DNA of 64,000 nucleotides, taken from contig NZ_CP117523.1 of the NCBI RefSeq assembly GCF_036812735.1, forward strand, positions 744,001 through 808,000. The letters run 5' to 3'. This stretch comes from Terrisporobacter glycolicus ATCC 14880 = DSM 1288. GTDB taxonomy: Bacteria > Bacillota > Clostridia > Peptostreptococcales > Peptostreptococcaceae. The position numbers were made by a program, and so were the translations under genes. How positions within the stretch are numbered: position 1 is the first letter of the stretch; every line of letters begins with the position of its first letter. The notes below the pieces were generated by a model. It was not told the DNA's origin, made no database searches, and saw only the letters and a program-made list of their open reading frames with translations. Shown here piece after piece: positions 37,262 through 45,117 of the stretch.

Positions 37262-37289
37262 AAAGTGGCTAAATTTAAGCCACTTTTTA
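37262..37289 (+). terminator. Terminator of the BMP lipoprotein gene
   Basis: A 9-bp stem AAAGTGGCT (37262-37270) with 37278-37286 followed by T. Beyond it, to 37633, the sequence is AT-rich without a recognisable gene; a short hairpin (37511-37517/37531-37537) has no assigned role. Confidence 0.82.
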
Positions 37290-37633
37290 TATACTAACGG
37301 ATATCAATGTATATTAGAATTGTATTAATAAAAATATGAAATAACAACAAAGTTAATATTAAATTTTATTAAAAGTAGTCGGATTATATGATTATAAGTA
37401 CATTTAAGTTAAAATAATTATTTTTCAAAATCATTAGTTAGAATTTATGTGAAATTAAATAATAAATAATTAAAATTCAATGAAACTTTTTATACTATTT
37501 ATACGTCTAATATATAGGGCAGGGGCATTTCTATATGACGAATTTGTAAGTTGAAATATGAAAGTTTTAGTGTGATAATAAAATAAGGAAGTTGTGTATT
37601 TAACTGGCGTAAACGTGAAGGGAGCTAATAACA

Positions 37634-38251
37634 ATCGAAAAATTTTTAAAGAAATTTTTAATATTTATATTAGTTGTATTTGTAGCGATATGGGGGTATA
37701 GCTTTTTAAAAGAAAAGTATGTACAAAAAATAAATGAGAAATATGAACAAGAAACTAAAAATATGAGTAAAGATGATTTAAAAATAATAAATGAGGTTAT
37801 TTCTTTAGCAAAAGAAAGAGAAGGACAGGAATACACTTGGGGTGGCAAGGGAGAAATAATAACGAATGAAAAACTAGAGGAGCTTATAGGTTATTATGGT
37901 GAAAGTTATTATCCTTTAGAAAAAAAAGATTATATAGGAAAACAAGGATTTGATTGTTCGGGTCTTACTTATTGGACTTATAAAAGTATAACTAATGTAA
38001 ATATTGGTTATTCTACAACTGAACAAAAAGAAGTATTAAAAGATTATAAAGTTCAAATGGAAAATATTCAACTAGGGGATCTTATTTTTACACCAGGCCA
38101 TGTAGTTATGTATATTGGAAGAGGAAAAATAATCAACTCAGCCAACAGGAACCCTTATCCTATAGGAGGAATAAAGATAGAGTCTGCTTTACTTTATAAA
38201 AACGGACAGGCATACCGTCCTATAGATTACATTAATGCATATTCAAAATAA
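37634..38251 (+). CDS. Membrane-anchored NlpC/P60 peptidoglycan hydrolase with apparent ATC start
   Basis: The catalytic frame is open upstream of its first ATG (37763) and there encodes a clear signal anchor (KFLKKFLIFILVVFVAIWG), so the true start must lie before it. In-frame codons after the TGA at 37616 include no ATG, GTG or TTG. AAGGGAG (37618-37624) sits 9 bases from ATC at 37634, followed by GAA AAA, as if an ATG had become ATC; ATA at 37628 is the alternative. From 37634 the product is 205 aa. The NlpC/P60 domain has Cys108 in DCSG and His in PGHVVMYIG. It should cleave peptidoglycan stem peptides outside the membrane. A start-codon mutation making it weak or silent is also possible. 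Confidence 0.72.
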   Translation: MEKFLKKFLIFILVVFVAIWGYSFLKEKYVQKINEKYEQETKNMSKDDLKIINEVISLAKEREGQEYTWGGKGEIITNEKLEELIGYYGESYYPLEKKDYIGKQGFDCSGLTYWTYKSITNVNIGYSTTEQKEVLKDYKVQMENIQLGDLIFTPGHVVMYIGRGKIINSANRNPYPIGGIKIESALLYKNGQAYRPIDYINAYSK

Positions 38252-38305
38252 TAAAATTAGTAAGTTAGATCTCATTAAGTAAGTATTTTAGGGGGCGTTT
38301 TATAA

Positions 38306-38998
38306 ATGATAGATATTATAAATTTAAGCAAAAAATTTGGAAAGGTACACGCATTAGATGATGTGTCTTTTCAGATTAAAGAAGGAAAAGTAATAGGAAT
38401 ATTTGGGATAAATGGAGTAGGAAAATCAACTATATTAAAATCTATAGCTGGTGTAATTAGGCCAGACAGAGGAAAAATTCTTATAGATGGCGAAAAAATG
38501 AACCCTAAGTTATATAATAAAATAGCATTTGTACCAGATATGGATACTTATTTTCCGCACCTTACAATAAAAGATACATTCGCATTTATGAAAGAGTTCT
38601 ATGAAAATTGGGATGAAGAAAAGGCAACAAAAATGTTAAAAATGTTCAATCTTACTGATGATAAAATGATAAGTGCTTTATCCAAGGGAAATAGAGCTAG
38701 AATTAAAATTATTCTTGGTTTTGCACAAAATGCAAAATATATTTTACTAGATGAACCTTTTTCTGGTATAGATATTTTTAAAAGAGAAGAATTTATTAAG
38801 GTAATGGTAGAATATATCTCTCCAGAGCAAAGTATCATAATAACAACTCATGAAATTCTGGAAATTGAAGAAATAGTTGAAGAAGTAGTAATACTTCATG
38901 AAGGAAAAGTGGCATTTAATTTTAATGTTGAAGAAGTTCGAAAAAATGAAAATAAGTCTATTATAGATAAGATGAGGGAGGTATATAGGGGTGAGTAG
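38306..38998 (+). CDS. ABC transporter ATP-binding protein
   Basis: 230 aa nucleotide-binding subunit of the ABC-2 export type. Walker A GINGVGKST near 37, signature LSKGNRARIKIIL (degenerate, KGN for SGG, as in YtrB-like ATPases), Walker B YILLDEPF and the H-loop TTHE. It overlaps the permease gene by 8 bases. RBS GGGGGCG. Confidence 0.9.
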   Translation: MIDIINLSKKFGKVHALDDVSFQIKEGKVIGIFGINGVGKSTILKSIAGVIRPDRGKILIDGEKMNPKLYNKIAFVPDMDTYFPHLTIKDTFAFMKEFYENWDEEKATKMLKMFNLTDDKMISALSKGNRARIKIILGFAQNAKYILLDEPFSGIDIFKREEFIKVMVEYISPEQSIIITTHEILEIEEIVEEVVILHEGKVAFNFNVEEVRKNENKSIIDKMREVYRGE

Positions 38999-39818
38999 GA
39001 TTTTAACACTCTATGATATAGAGTTTAAAAGAATTAAGAAGATTTATTTCTCTATCTTAGGATTACTTACAATAAGTAATCTTATCTGGTTTGTTTATAA
39101 CTTACATTCAGTAGCTAAACAAGTTCAAGAAATTTTGAACATAAGAGGTGGAATAGGTTTACTAAAATCGGAAGAGGCATATATAATTATAAAAAATGGT
39201 GGATTAATATATTCATTATATATTTTATCTTTATTTTTTATGATTTTAGCGATAATATGGTGTTTATATTACACATTATTAATATGGTATAAAGATTTTT
39301 CAAATAAAACAAAGGTAGTTTATACTTTGTTTACTTTACCTTATAATAAGTTTAATATATTCATATCAAAATTAATAACAGTAGTGTCGTTTATATACGG
39401 TGTATTAGTAACACAACATATATTGTGGATCCTAGAAATATTCATAATTAAAAGCTTTACAGGTATTGATATTAGCGAAATTATTCATATTATAAATTAT
39501 AACAACTCAATGAGCTTTTTAATTATGGGACTGCCTATATACCCATTAGAAATATTTATGTACTATGTAATAGGGCCTATTTTAGCTGTTATAGTTTTGT
39601 TTACGGGAGTATTGATTCATAAATCTTTTGACAAACTAGGTGGATTTTGGGGCTTATGTTATATTGCAATTGTTGGATTTGTATATATGTTTATTTCAAC
39701 TACTTCTATGATATTTACAGATGAATTGTTAAAAAATCATATTTTATACTACACAATTATAGGGGGATTGTCCCTTATTATTTCTTATAGATTATTAAAT
39801 AAAAGAATACATGTTTAG
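38991..39818 (+). CDS. ABC-2 type permease subunit
   Basis: 275 aa with about six hydrophobic helices, starting at GTG 38991 inside the end of the ATPase gene, with GGAGG upstream. Charged N terminus (RILTLYDIEFKRIKKIYF) typical of ABC-2 permeases. It forms the membrane part of the export system; the substrate is unknown. Confidence 0.78.
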   Translation: MSRILTLYDIEFKRIKKIYFSILGLLTISNLIWFVYNLHSVAKQVQEILNIRGGIGLLKSEEAYIIIKNGGLIYSLYILSLFFMILAIIWCLYYTLLIWYKDFSNKTKVVYTLFTLPYNKFNIFISKLITVVSFIYGVLVTQHILWILEIFIIKSFTGIDISEIIHIINYNNSMSFLIMGLPIYPLEIFMYYVIGPILAVIVLFTGVLIHKSFDKLGGFWGLCYIAIVGFVYMFISTTSMIFTDELLKNHILYYTIIGGLSLIISYRLLNKRIHV

Positions 39819-39827
39819 GGGGATATT

Positions 39828-41051
39828 ATGGATAAAAGAATTTCAAAGATATTTTTAATTACTGTATCATTAACCATGATATTAATTATTTTCTCCTTAA
39901 GTTTTATTACAAAAGATAAGATAGATATAGAAGATGTATCTGGAGATAGAAGTGCTCTTGGTGATATGAATATTGTTTATCAAAAAAGAAAAGGGATGTA
40001 TGAAGCAGATAATATTATCATATCTAAAGACAATGAAAAAATTGAAAAAAACGTAAAACAAGGTATTACAAGTTTCACCATATCAAAGGAAAATATAGAT
40101 AATAGAGAACTATTGAAAATCTCCAATTATAAAAGTGATATTTGTGAGACCGATGATGAAGTTACTAATGTGTCTCTTTTGAATACTTATTCACCTTATA
40201 ATGGCGATGAAATGACAGTATATATTGATATAAAAGATAAAAAAAATTCAAAGATTAAAAATTATGAAATAAAAATAGATGATACTATTAATGTAAATGG
40301 AAACAGTATTTATAAAGCTTTACCAATGCGAGATAATGATAATATTTATTTGGCGATTATTTCATCAGTTTATGATGATAGTGAACAAGATAAAAATAAA
40401 CCACAAGATAATGAACAAGATGTGTACAAACAAACTTATTTAAGCTTATTTAAATTAAATTTATCATCACAACAATCTAAGTGTATTTTAACTAAGTCAT
40501 ATGATCCTAATGAAATGTATATAAATGGTGACGTAGGATTTGTAAAAGATAATGTTGCATATTTTGTTACCCATATAAAAGGTGAATCAAGTAAAGAGAT
40601 AAATACGTGTTTATTTGCTTTTAATATTATTACTAAAGAAATAAATATTATTAATTTAGGAGTTGGAAATCAAAATATAACTAATTATTCTATTGATGAC
40701 AACCAGGTATTGCTTTCTTGTGAGGTAGATCCAATAAGTAAAAGAGCTAAAACTTTAGTAGTTAATTTGGATAGTAAAAAAATAATAAGCACAAATGAAA
40801 TAGATGCAAAGACCAAAGATGATTATAGTAGGTATATTTTAGAAATGAGATGCTATAATGATAAAACATACCTTATAATGTGTGATTATAAAGATGATGA
40901 TTATGTAGATGGTGGAAATGGATATCCGGATATTGACTATTATATTTACGTTATAAATGAAAAAAATAATGAAATTTTATACACTGGTAAAATAAAAGAA
41001 AAAATTATGTATAATATAGCTTTTGGAATTGTAAAAGATGAAGAGTTATAA
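39828..41051 (+). CDS. Membrane-anchored extracytoplasmic protein of an ABC-2 module
   Basis: 407 aa. One N-terminal helix (about 7-27) then an entirely extracytoplasmic, Asp/Asn/Lys/Ile-rich domain with repeating beta-strand pattern (YLSLFKLNL, CLFAFNIITKEINIINLG, LSCEVDPISKRAKTLVVNLD), suggesting a beta-propeller-like fold. The family is not recognised. It lies 9 bases after the permease and shares its transcript, so it is probably an accessory or target of that transporter. RBS GGGGG. Confidence 0.65.
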   Translation: MDKRISKIFLITVSLTMILIIFSLSFITKDKIDIEDVSGDRSALGDMNIVYQKRKGMYEADNIIISKDNEKIEKNVKQGITSFTISKENIDNRELLKISNYKSDICETDDEVTNVSLLNTYSPYNGDEMTVYIDIKDKKNSKIKNYEIKIDDTINVNGNSIYKALPMRDNDNIYLAIISSVYDDSEQDKNKPQDNEQDVYKQTYLSLFKLNLSSQQSKCILTKSYDPNEMYINGDVGFVKDNVAYFVTHIKGESSKEINTCLFAFNIITKEINIINLGVGNQNITNYSIDDNQVLLSCEVDPISKRAKTLVVNLDSKKIISTNEIDAKTKDDYSRYILEMRCYNDKTYLIMCDYKDDDYVDGGNGYPDIDYYIYVINEKNNEILYTGKIKEKIMYNIAFGIVKDEEL

Positions 41052-41054
41052 CAA

Positions 41055-41088
41055 AAAATCCCTTAGAATAGTCTAGGGGATTTTATTT
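41055..41088 (+). terminator. Terminator of the ABC-2 module
   Basis: A 12-bp stem with one G/T pair (41055-41066/41073-41084) and a T-rich tail. Confidence 0.8.
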
Positions 41089-41130
41089 AATATGGATAAA
41101 TAAAACTTATTTTACATATTATTGAAATTT

Positions 41131-41223
41131 GGTAACATTTCTGTAATTACCTATGTTACTATTTTGTAATTCAAAGTAACAAGTATGTAACTGTAATTTT
41201 TCAAGGGGTAATGATATTATAAT
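41131..41223 (+). promoter_or_regulatory. Phased array of WalR-like half-sites and promoter
   Basis: Seven direct GTWAY cores start at 41132, 41143, 41155, 41166, 41176, 41187 and 41193; the first six are 11, 12, 11, 10 and 11 bases apart. The pair at 41154-41170 (TGTTAC-N5-TGTAAT) matches the WalR/YycF consensus TGTWAH-N5-TGTWAH exactly; the pairs at 41131-41147 and 41175-41191 differ only in their first base. TATAAT lies at 41218-41223 without a good -35, as expected for an activator-dependent promoter. Regulator identity is inference. Confidence 0.6.
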
Positions 41224-41294
41224 AGTATAAATAAAAGAAAAAAAAAGACGAAATCTTAAAGATATTAAAATAAATTAGAAGGATGTGTTGAAAA

Positions 41295-41891
41295 ATGAAA
41301 AAAGGAATTATAGCAATAACTTTATTATTAAGCGGAGCATTATTAATAACTCCAATCGCAAATGCAATAGCACAAAATGATGAACAAGTAAATGTAAAAC
41401 CAGTAAAAGTTGAACAAACTACAAAAACTGAAAAAACAGAAGCTATAAAAGACAATAAAAACAAAATAGCACAAAATGAAGAAACTAAAAAACCTGTAAA
41501 AGTTGAAACTACAGTTGTAAAAAATAAAAAACCAGTGAAAAAAGAAATAAAGGTAAATAATAAAAAAGAGGAAACTAAAAAAGAAGAAATTACTAAACCA
41601 GCTGACAACACAGTTGTAAAAGATGATAAAGATAAAGAAGAAGTTAAAACAGGGATGACAAAATCACAAGCTGAAGCAATCTTAAATAAATACATAAAAG
41701 ATGTAGAAAAAGCTGACTTTACATATACATACCAAGGTGATGAAAATACTTTTAAAGCAATGCAAGAAAAAGGCATAAGAGGATATGTATTTTTACCAAA
41801 TATAGAAACTGATTTAGCTTACTTAGTAGACAAAGATAGTGGATCAATATATTTCTTCCATCCATCAGGATACTTTGAATTATTACAATAA
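41295..41891 (+). CDS. Secreted lysine-rich protein with small C-terminal domain
   Basis: 198 aa. A signal peptide (about 1-25, ending ANA-IA) precedes a ~90-residue low-complexity linker of Lys, Thr, Glu and Val with repeats such as KPVKVE, and a compact C-terminal domain (about 120-198: MTKSQAEAILNKYIKDVEKADFTYTYQGD to FFHPSGYFELLQ). The cationic linker would bind anionic wall polymers. No LPXTG, LysM or catalytic motif is seen. The family is not recognised. The WalR-like array upstream points to a cell-wall homeostasis role. Confidence 0.7.
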   Translation: MKKGIIAITLLLSGALLITPIANAIAQNDEQVNVKPVKVEQTTKTEKTEAIKDNKNKIAQNEETKKPVKVETTVVKNKKPVKKEIKVNNKKEETKKEEITKPADNTVVKDDKDKEEVKTGMTKSQAEAILNKYIKDVEKADFTYTYQGDENTFKAMQEKGIRGYVFLPNIETDLAYLVDKDSGSIYFFHPSGYFELLQ

Positions 41892-41907
41892 AAGAGACTA
41901 ATATAAG

Positions 41908-41946
41908 TAAGAACTTAGTACTAAATAAAGTACTAAGTTCTTTTTT
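41908..41946 (+). terminator. Terminator of the lysine-rich protein gene
   Basis: A perfect 13-bp stem (41908-41920/41929-41941) with an 8-base loop and T tract. Confidence 0.92.
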
Positions 41947-42029
41947 GTTAGATATTATGAAAAAGTGTATTTATGTTTGCTATAATTTTAGTATGATTTT
42001 AGGCTAATATTAATCAAGGGGGAAAATTT

Positions 42030-43742
42030 ATGTGGTTTGATAAATTTAGTAAGAAAAATTGTAAAAATTGCTATGCCTGTGTAAGAGTATGTCCAGTTAA
42101 TGCTATAGAAATAAAAAATGAACAAGCGAGAATTAGGGAAGAGAGATGTATAGTTTGTGATGCATGCTATTTGGCGTGTCCACAAAAAAATAGATTAAGT
42201 ACTTCAGAGGTACCAATTGTAAAACATTATATAAAAAATAAAGAAACAGTAATAGCTTCTATTGCACCAAGTTTTGCTGCTATTTTTGGGGATAATAGTC
42301 ATAAAATACCTGGAGTATTGAAGTATTTGGGATTTTCTTATGTAGAAGAAACATTAGTAGCAGCTCAACCTATAATAGATGAGTATTTTAAATATATTAA
42401 TAAAGATGATAATAAAAATTACATAACAACTCTTTGCCCATCCATAATCAATTTAGTAGAAAAACATTATCCTGATTTAATTGAAAACTTAATACCTGTT
42501 ATATCTGCTTTTGCTTGCCATGGAAGAATAATAAAGAAAAAATATGGAGCAAATGTAAAAGTTGTTTTTATAGGACCTTGTCTTGGAAAAAAGGATGAAT
42601 CAAGATTTGAAAATAGTGTTGATGCAGTAATTACTCTAGAGGAACTAAGAAGATGGATAAAACAAGAAAATATTTCTTTTGAAGATTTTAAAGAAAGTTC
42701 ATTTGATGCAATTAGCCATTATAACAGGGTTTTTCCATTTGTATCTGAAAATACAGATTACTTTTTTGACTCTAGTAAAAATAAGGAAGTAGTATCTGTG
42801 GATGGTCCAAATGATTGTAAGAAAACAATAGAAGCAATGCTAAACAAAAGAGTAAGTAATGTAATATTTGATATGAATTTCTGTGAAAGTGGTTGCCTTA
42901 GAGGTTCCGGAATTGCAGATGATGGAGCAAGTTCTTATGAAAGAAGAAAAAATATAGAGACTTATAGTAAAAAGTGTGAAAAATTATATAAGGATAAAAT
43001 AGATAATTCTTATGATGAAATACTATCAAAAATAGATTTACATAGAAAATTTCAATCTAAATTTAGCCCTTTAAAAGAACCTAGTGAAACAGAGCTTAGA
43101 GAAATTTTAAAGTCTATGGGTAAATTCGCAAGAATGGATGAGATAAATTGTAAGGCATGTGGTTATAAAACATGTAGAGACAAAGCCAAAGCAGTGTTTA
43201 ATGGTTATGCTGATACTAGCATGTGTGTTCCATACATGAGGCAAAAAGCGGAAAATAAGGCAAATGTAATTATATCAGCTACACCTAATTTAATAGGCAT
43301 AGTAGATAAGGACTTATGTGTGGAGGAGTTTAATCCAGCAGCACAGAATTTCTTCCAAGTTAGTAATGATGAAGCCAGAGGAGTACCTGTTATTATGTAC
43401 TTGGATGAAGATAAATTTCAGCAAGCAAGAGATACAAGGAAAAATATTATTGGGGATAAGATAGAACTTCCAGACTATAATGGTGTATTAGATCAAAATA
43501 TTATATGGCTAGAGGAAAATCAAATTTATATATGGATAGCCAACAATATTACAAAAGAAGAGAACAAGGAAAAAGAATTACAGACAATGAAAATAAATTC
43601 CATAAACATGGCTCAAGATGTTATAAATAAGCAAATGATGGTGGCACAAGAAATAGCAAGTCTTCTTGGAGAAACAACAGCAGAGACAAAGGTTACCTTA
43701 ACTAAGTTGAAAAAACTTATTGAGGAAGAGGGGCATAGATAA
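42030..43742 (+). CDS. Sensory [FeFe]-hydrogenase-like protein with ferredoxin, H-cluster-like, Fe-S and PAS domains
   Basis: 570 aa. Order: two 4Fe-4S ferredoxin motifs (about 10-55, CKNCYACVRVCP and CIVCDACYLACP); Fe_hyd_lg_C domain (about 65-340); a four-Cys Fe-S domain (about 370-410, CKACGYKTC); a PAS domain (about 415-510); and a C-terminal helix. H-cluster ligands are kept: Cys136 (TLCPS), Cys184 (GPCLGKK), Cys285 and Cys289 (FCESGC), but the preceding proton-relay Cys of TSCCP is replaced by Leu. This is the pattern of sensory HydS-type proteins, not of efficient catalysts. The stop overlaps the phosphatase start by one base, so it probably senses H2 or redox state and controls it. 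Confidence 0.82.
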   Translation: MWFDKFSKKNCKNCYACVRVCPVNAIEIKNEQARIREERCIVCDACYLACPQKNRLSTSEVPIVKHYIKNKETVIASIAPSFAAIFGDNSHKIPGVLKYLGFSYVEETLVAAQPIIDEYFKYINKDDNKNYITTLCPSIINLVEKHYPDLIENLIPVISAFACHGRIIKKKYGANVKVVFIGPCLGKKDESRFENSVDAVITLEELRRWIKQENISFEDFKESSFDAISHYNRVFPFVSENTDYFFDSSKNKEVVSVDGPNDCKKTIEAMLNKRVSNVIFDMNFCESGCLRGSGIADDGASSYERRKNIETYSKKCEKLYKDKIDNSYDEILSKIDLHRKFQSKFSPLKEPSETELREILKSMGKFARMDEINCKACGYKTCRDKAKAVFNGYADTSMCVPYMRQKAENKANVIISATPNLIGIVDKDLCVEEFNPAAQNFFQVSNDEARGVPVIMYLDEDKFQQARDTRKNIIGDKIELPDYNGVLDQNIIWLEENQIYIWIANNITKEENKEKELQTMKINSINMAQDVINKQMMVAQEIASLLGETTAETKVTLTKLKKLIEEEGHR

Positions 43743-44905
43743 TGAAATATTATATAGATTTTGCTTATGGAAGCTTATTAAAATATGGAGAAGAATTGTG
43801 TGGAGATAAGGTTGAGTTTTATGCTGATGATGAGCAATTCATTGCAGTACTTTCTGATGGAATGGGAAGTGGTGTAAAAGCTAATATTTTAGCAACTCTT
43901 ACATCAAAAATAGCTCTTACCATGCTAAAGGAAGGAATGAGAATAGAGGATGTAGTGGATACTGTTAGTCAGACTTTGCCTATTTGTTCACAAAATAAAA
44001 TAGCTTATTCTACATTTACTATGGTAAAAGTGGCTAAAGATGGGATAGCTTATATTGTTGAATTTGATAATCCTACATTATTTTTTATGAGAGGAAAAGA
44101 TATACTTTCATTAGATTGGAATGAGATAGTAATTCATGATAAAAAAATAAGAGAATGCAAGATACAACTTACAGAAAGAGACAGGATAGTATTGATTAGC
44201 GATGGTGTAGAATTTGCTGGAGGAAGAAAAACTTTAAATTATTCTTGGCAATGGAAAGATATTTCAAAGCATTTATTGAAATTTACTAATGAAAACATGA
44301 ATGCAAAAACTATTACAAACAATCTGTTAGGAGTTTGCAATCAATTATATTACTTTGAACCAGGAGACGATACGACTGTAGCTACTATAAAGGTTAGCCA
44401 TGATAGCAATGCAGTTTTATTTTCTGGCCCACCTATCAATAAAAATAAGGATAAAGAAGTTGTATATGAAATTATGGGAAGTGCTGGAAAGAAAATAGTT
44501 TGTGGTGGAACTACCGCAAATATTGTTGCTAGAGAGCTAAATGTAAAATATAGATCTAGTACAGATATTATAGATGAAGATGTGCCACCAATAGGATATA
44601 TAGAAGGTATAGATTTGGTAACAGAAGGAGTATTAACACTAAGAAAATCATGTGAAATATTAAGACGATTATTAACTACTAATGATGACAGTTTTTTACA
44701 TAAAAAGAAGGATGGAGCCACGTTGTTGTCTAAAATGTTGTATGAGGATTGTATTCATATAAAAATGATAATAGGAAGATGTATAAATCCTGAAAATATG
44801 ATGTCAGATATACCAGATGATTTAAGTGCTAGGCTTTATGTTTTAAATGAAATGAAGAATATTTTAGTTAAACTTGGTAAAATTGTTGAAGTTGAATACT
44901 ATTAG
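43742..44905 (+). CDS. SpoIIE/PP2C family serine phosphatase coupled to the hydrogenase-like sensor
   Basis: 387 aa. PP2C metal-binding motifs are visible: SDGMGSG near 39, ISDGVEFAGG near 157 and GDDTTVATIKV near 208. The N-terminal SpoIIE domain (about 1-215) is followed by a ~170-residue C-terminal region of unknown function that is typical of this pair. ATG shares a base with the TAA of the sensor gene. Such phosphatases act on anti-anti-sigma-like or other phosphoproteins; no STAS or kinase partner is next to it. Confidence 0.85.
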   Translation: MKYYIDFAYGSLLKYGEELCGDKVEFYADDEQFIAVLSDGMGSGVKANILATLTSKIALTMLKEGMRIEDVVDTVSQTLPICSQNKIAYSTFTMVKVAKDGIAYIVEFDNPTLFFMRGKDILSLDWNEIVIHDKKIRECKIQLTERDRIVLISDGVEFAGGRKTLNYSWQWKDISKHLLKFTNENMNAKTITNNLLGVCNQLYYFEPGDDTTVATIKVSHDSNAVLFSGPPINKNKDKEVVYEIMGSAGKKIVCGGTTANIVARELNVKYRSSTDIIDEDVPPIGYIEGIDLVTEGVLTLRKSCEILRRLLTTNDDSFLHKKKDGATLLSKMLYEDCIHIKMIIGRCINPENMMSDIPDDLSARLYVLNEMKNILVKLGKIVEVEYY

Positions 44906-44914
44906 AACAATATG

Positions 44915-44964
44915 AAGAGTGCTATATTTAATGATTAAATATCATTAAATATAGCACTCTTTTA
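44915..44964 (+). terminator. Terminator of the sensor-phosphatase operon
   Basis: A perfect 21-bp stem (44915-44935/44941-44961) with a 5-base loop and T tail. An 18-bp AT-rich direct repeat (44960-44977, 44982-44999) follows. Confidence 0.92.
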
Positions 44965-45038
44965 AAAATAAAAATAAATTTTTTTAAAAATAAAAATAAT
45001 GAGTAATAATAATAAAGTTTATTAAATATAAATTAATA

Positions 45039-45117
45039 TGTGTGTGGTGCTAGCTAAAAAAGTGTCAAGACCTCTAGGAACATATTTGCACCATGCACGC
45101 CAATAATTGAGGAGGTG
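45039..45117 (+). promoter_or_regulatory. H-type pseudoknot-like leader masking the ribosome binding site
   Basis: An 11-12 bp helix pairs 45039-45050 with 45088-45099 (three G/T pairs) around a 37-base loop. The loop sequence ACCTCT (45070-45075) is complementary to GGAGGT (45111-45116), the Shine-Dalgarno of the next gene, so the two can form a pseudoknot that hides it. A TATAAA at 45027-45032 would start transcription right at the helix. This is the layout of a translation-controlling riboswitch; no known class was recognised. Confidence 0.45.
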
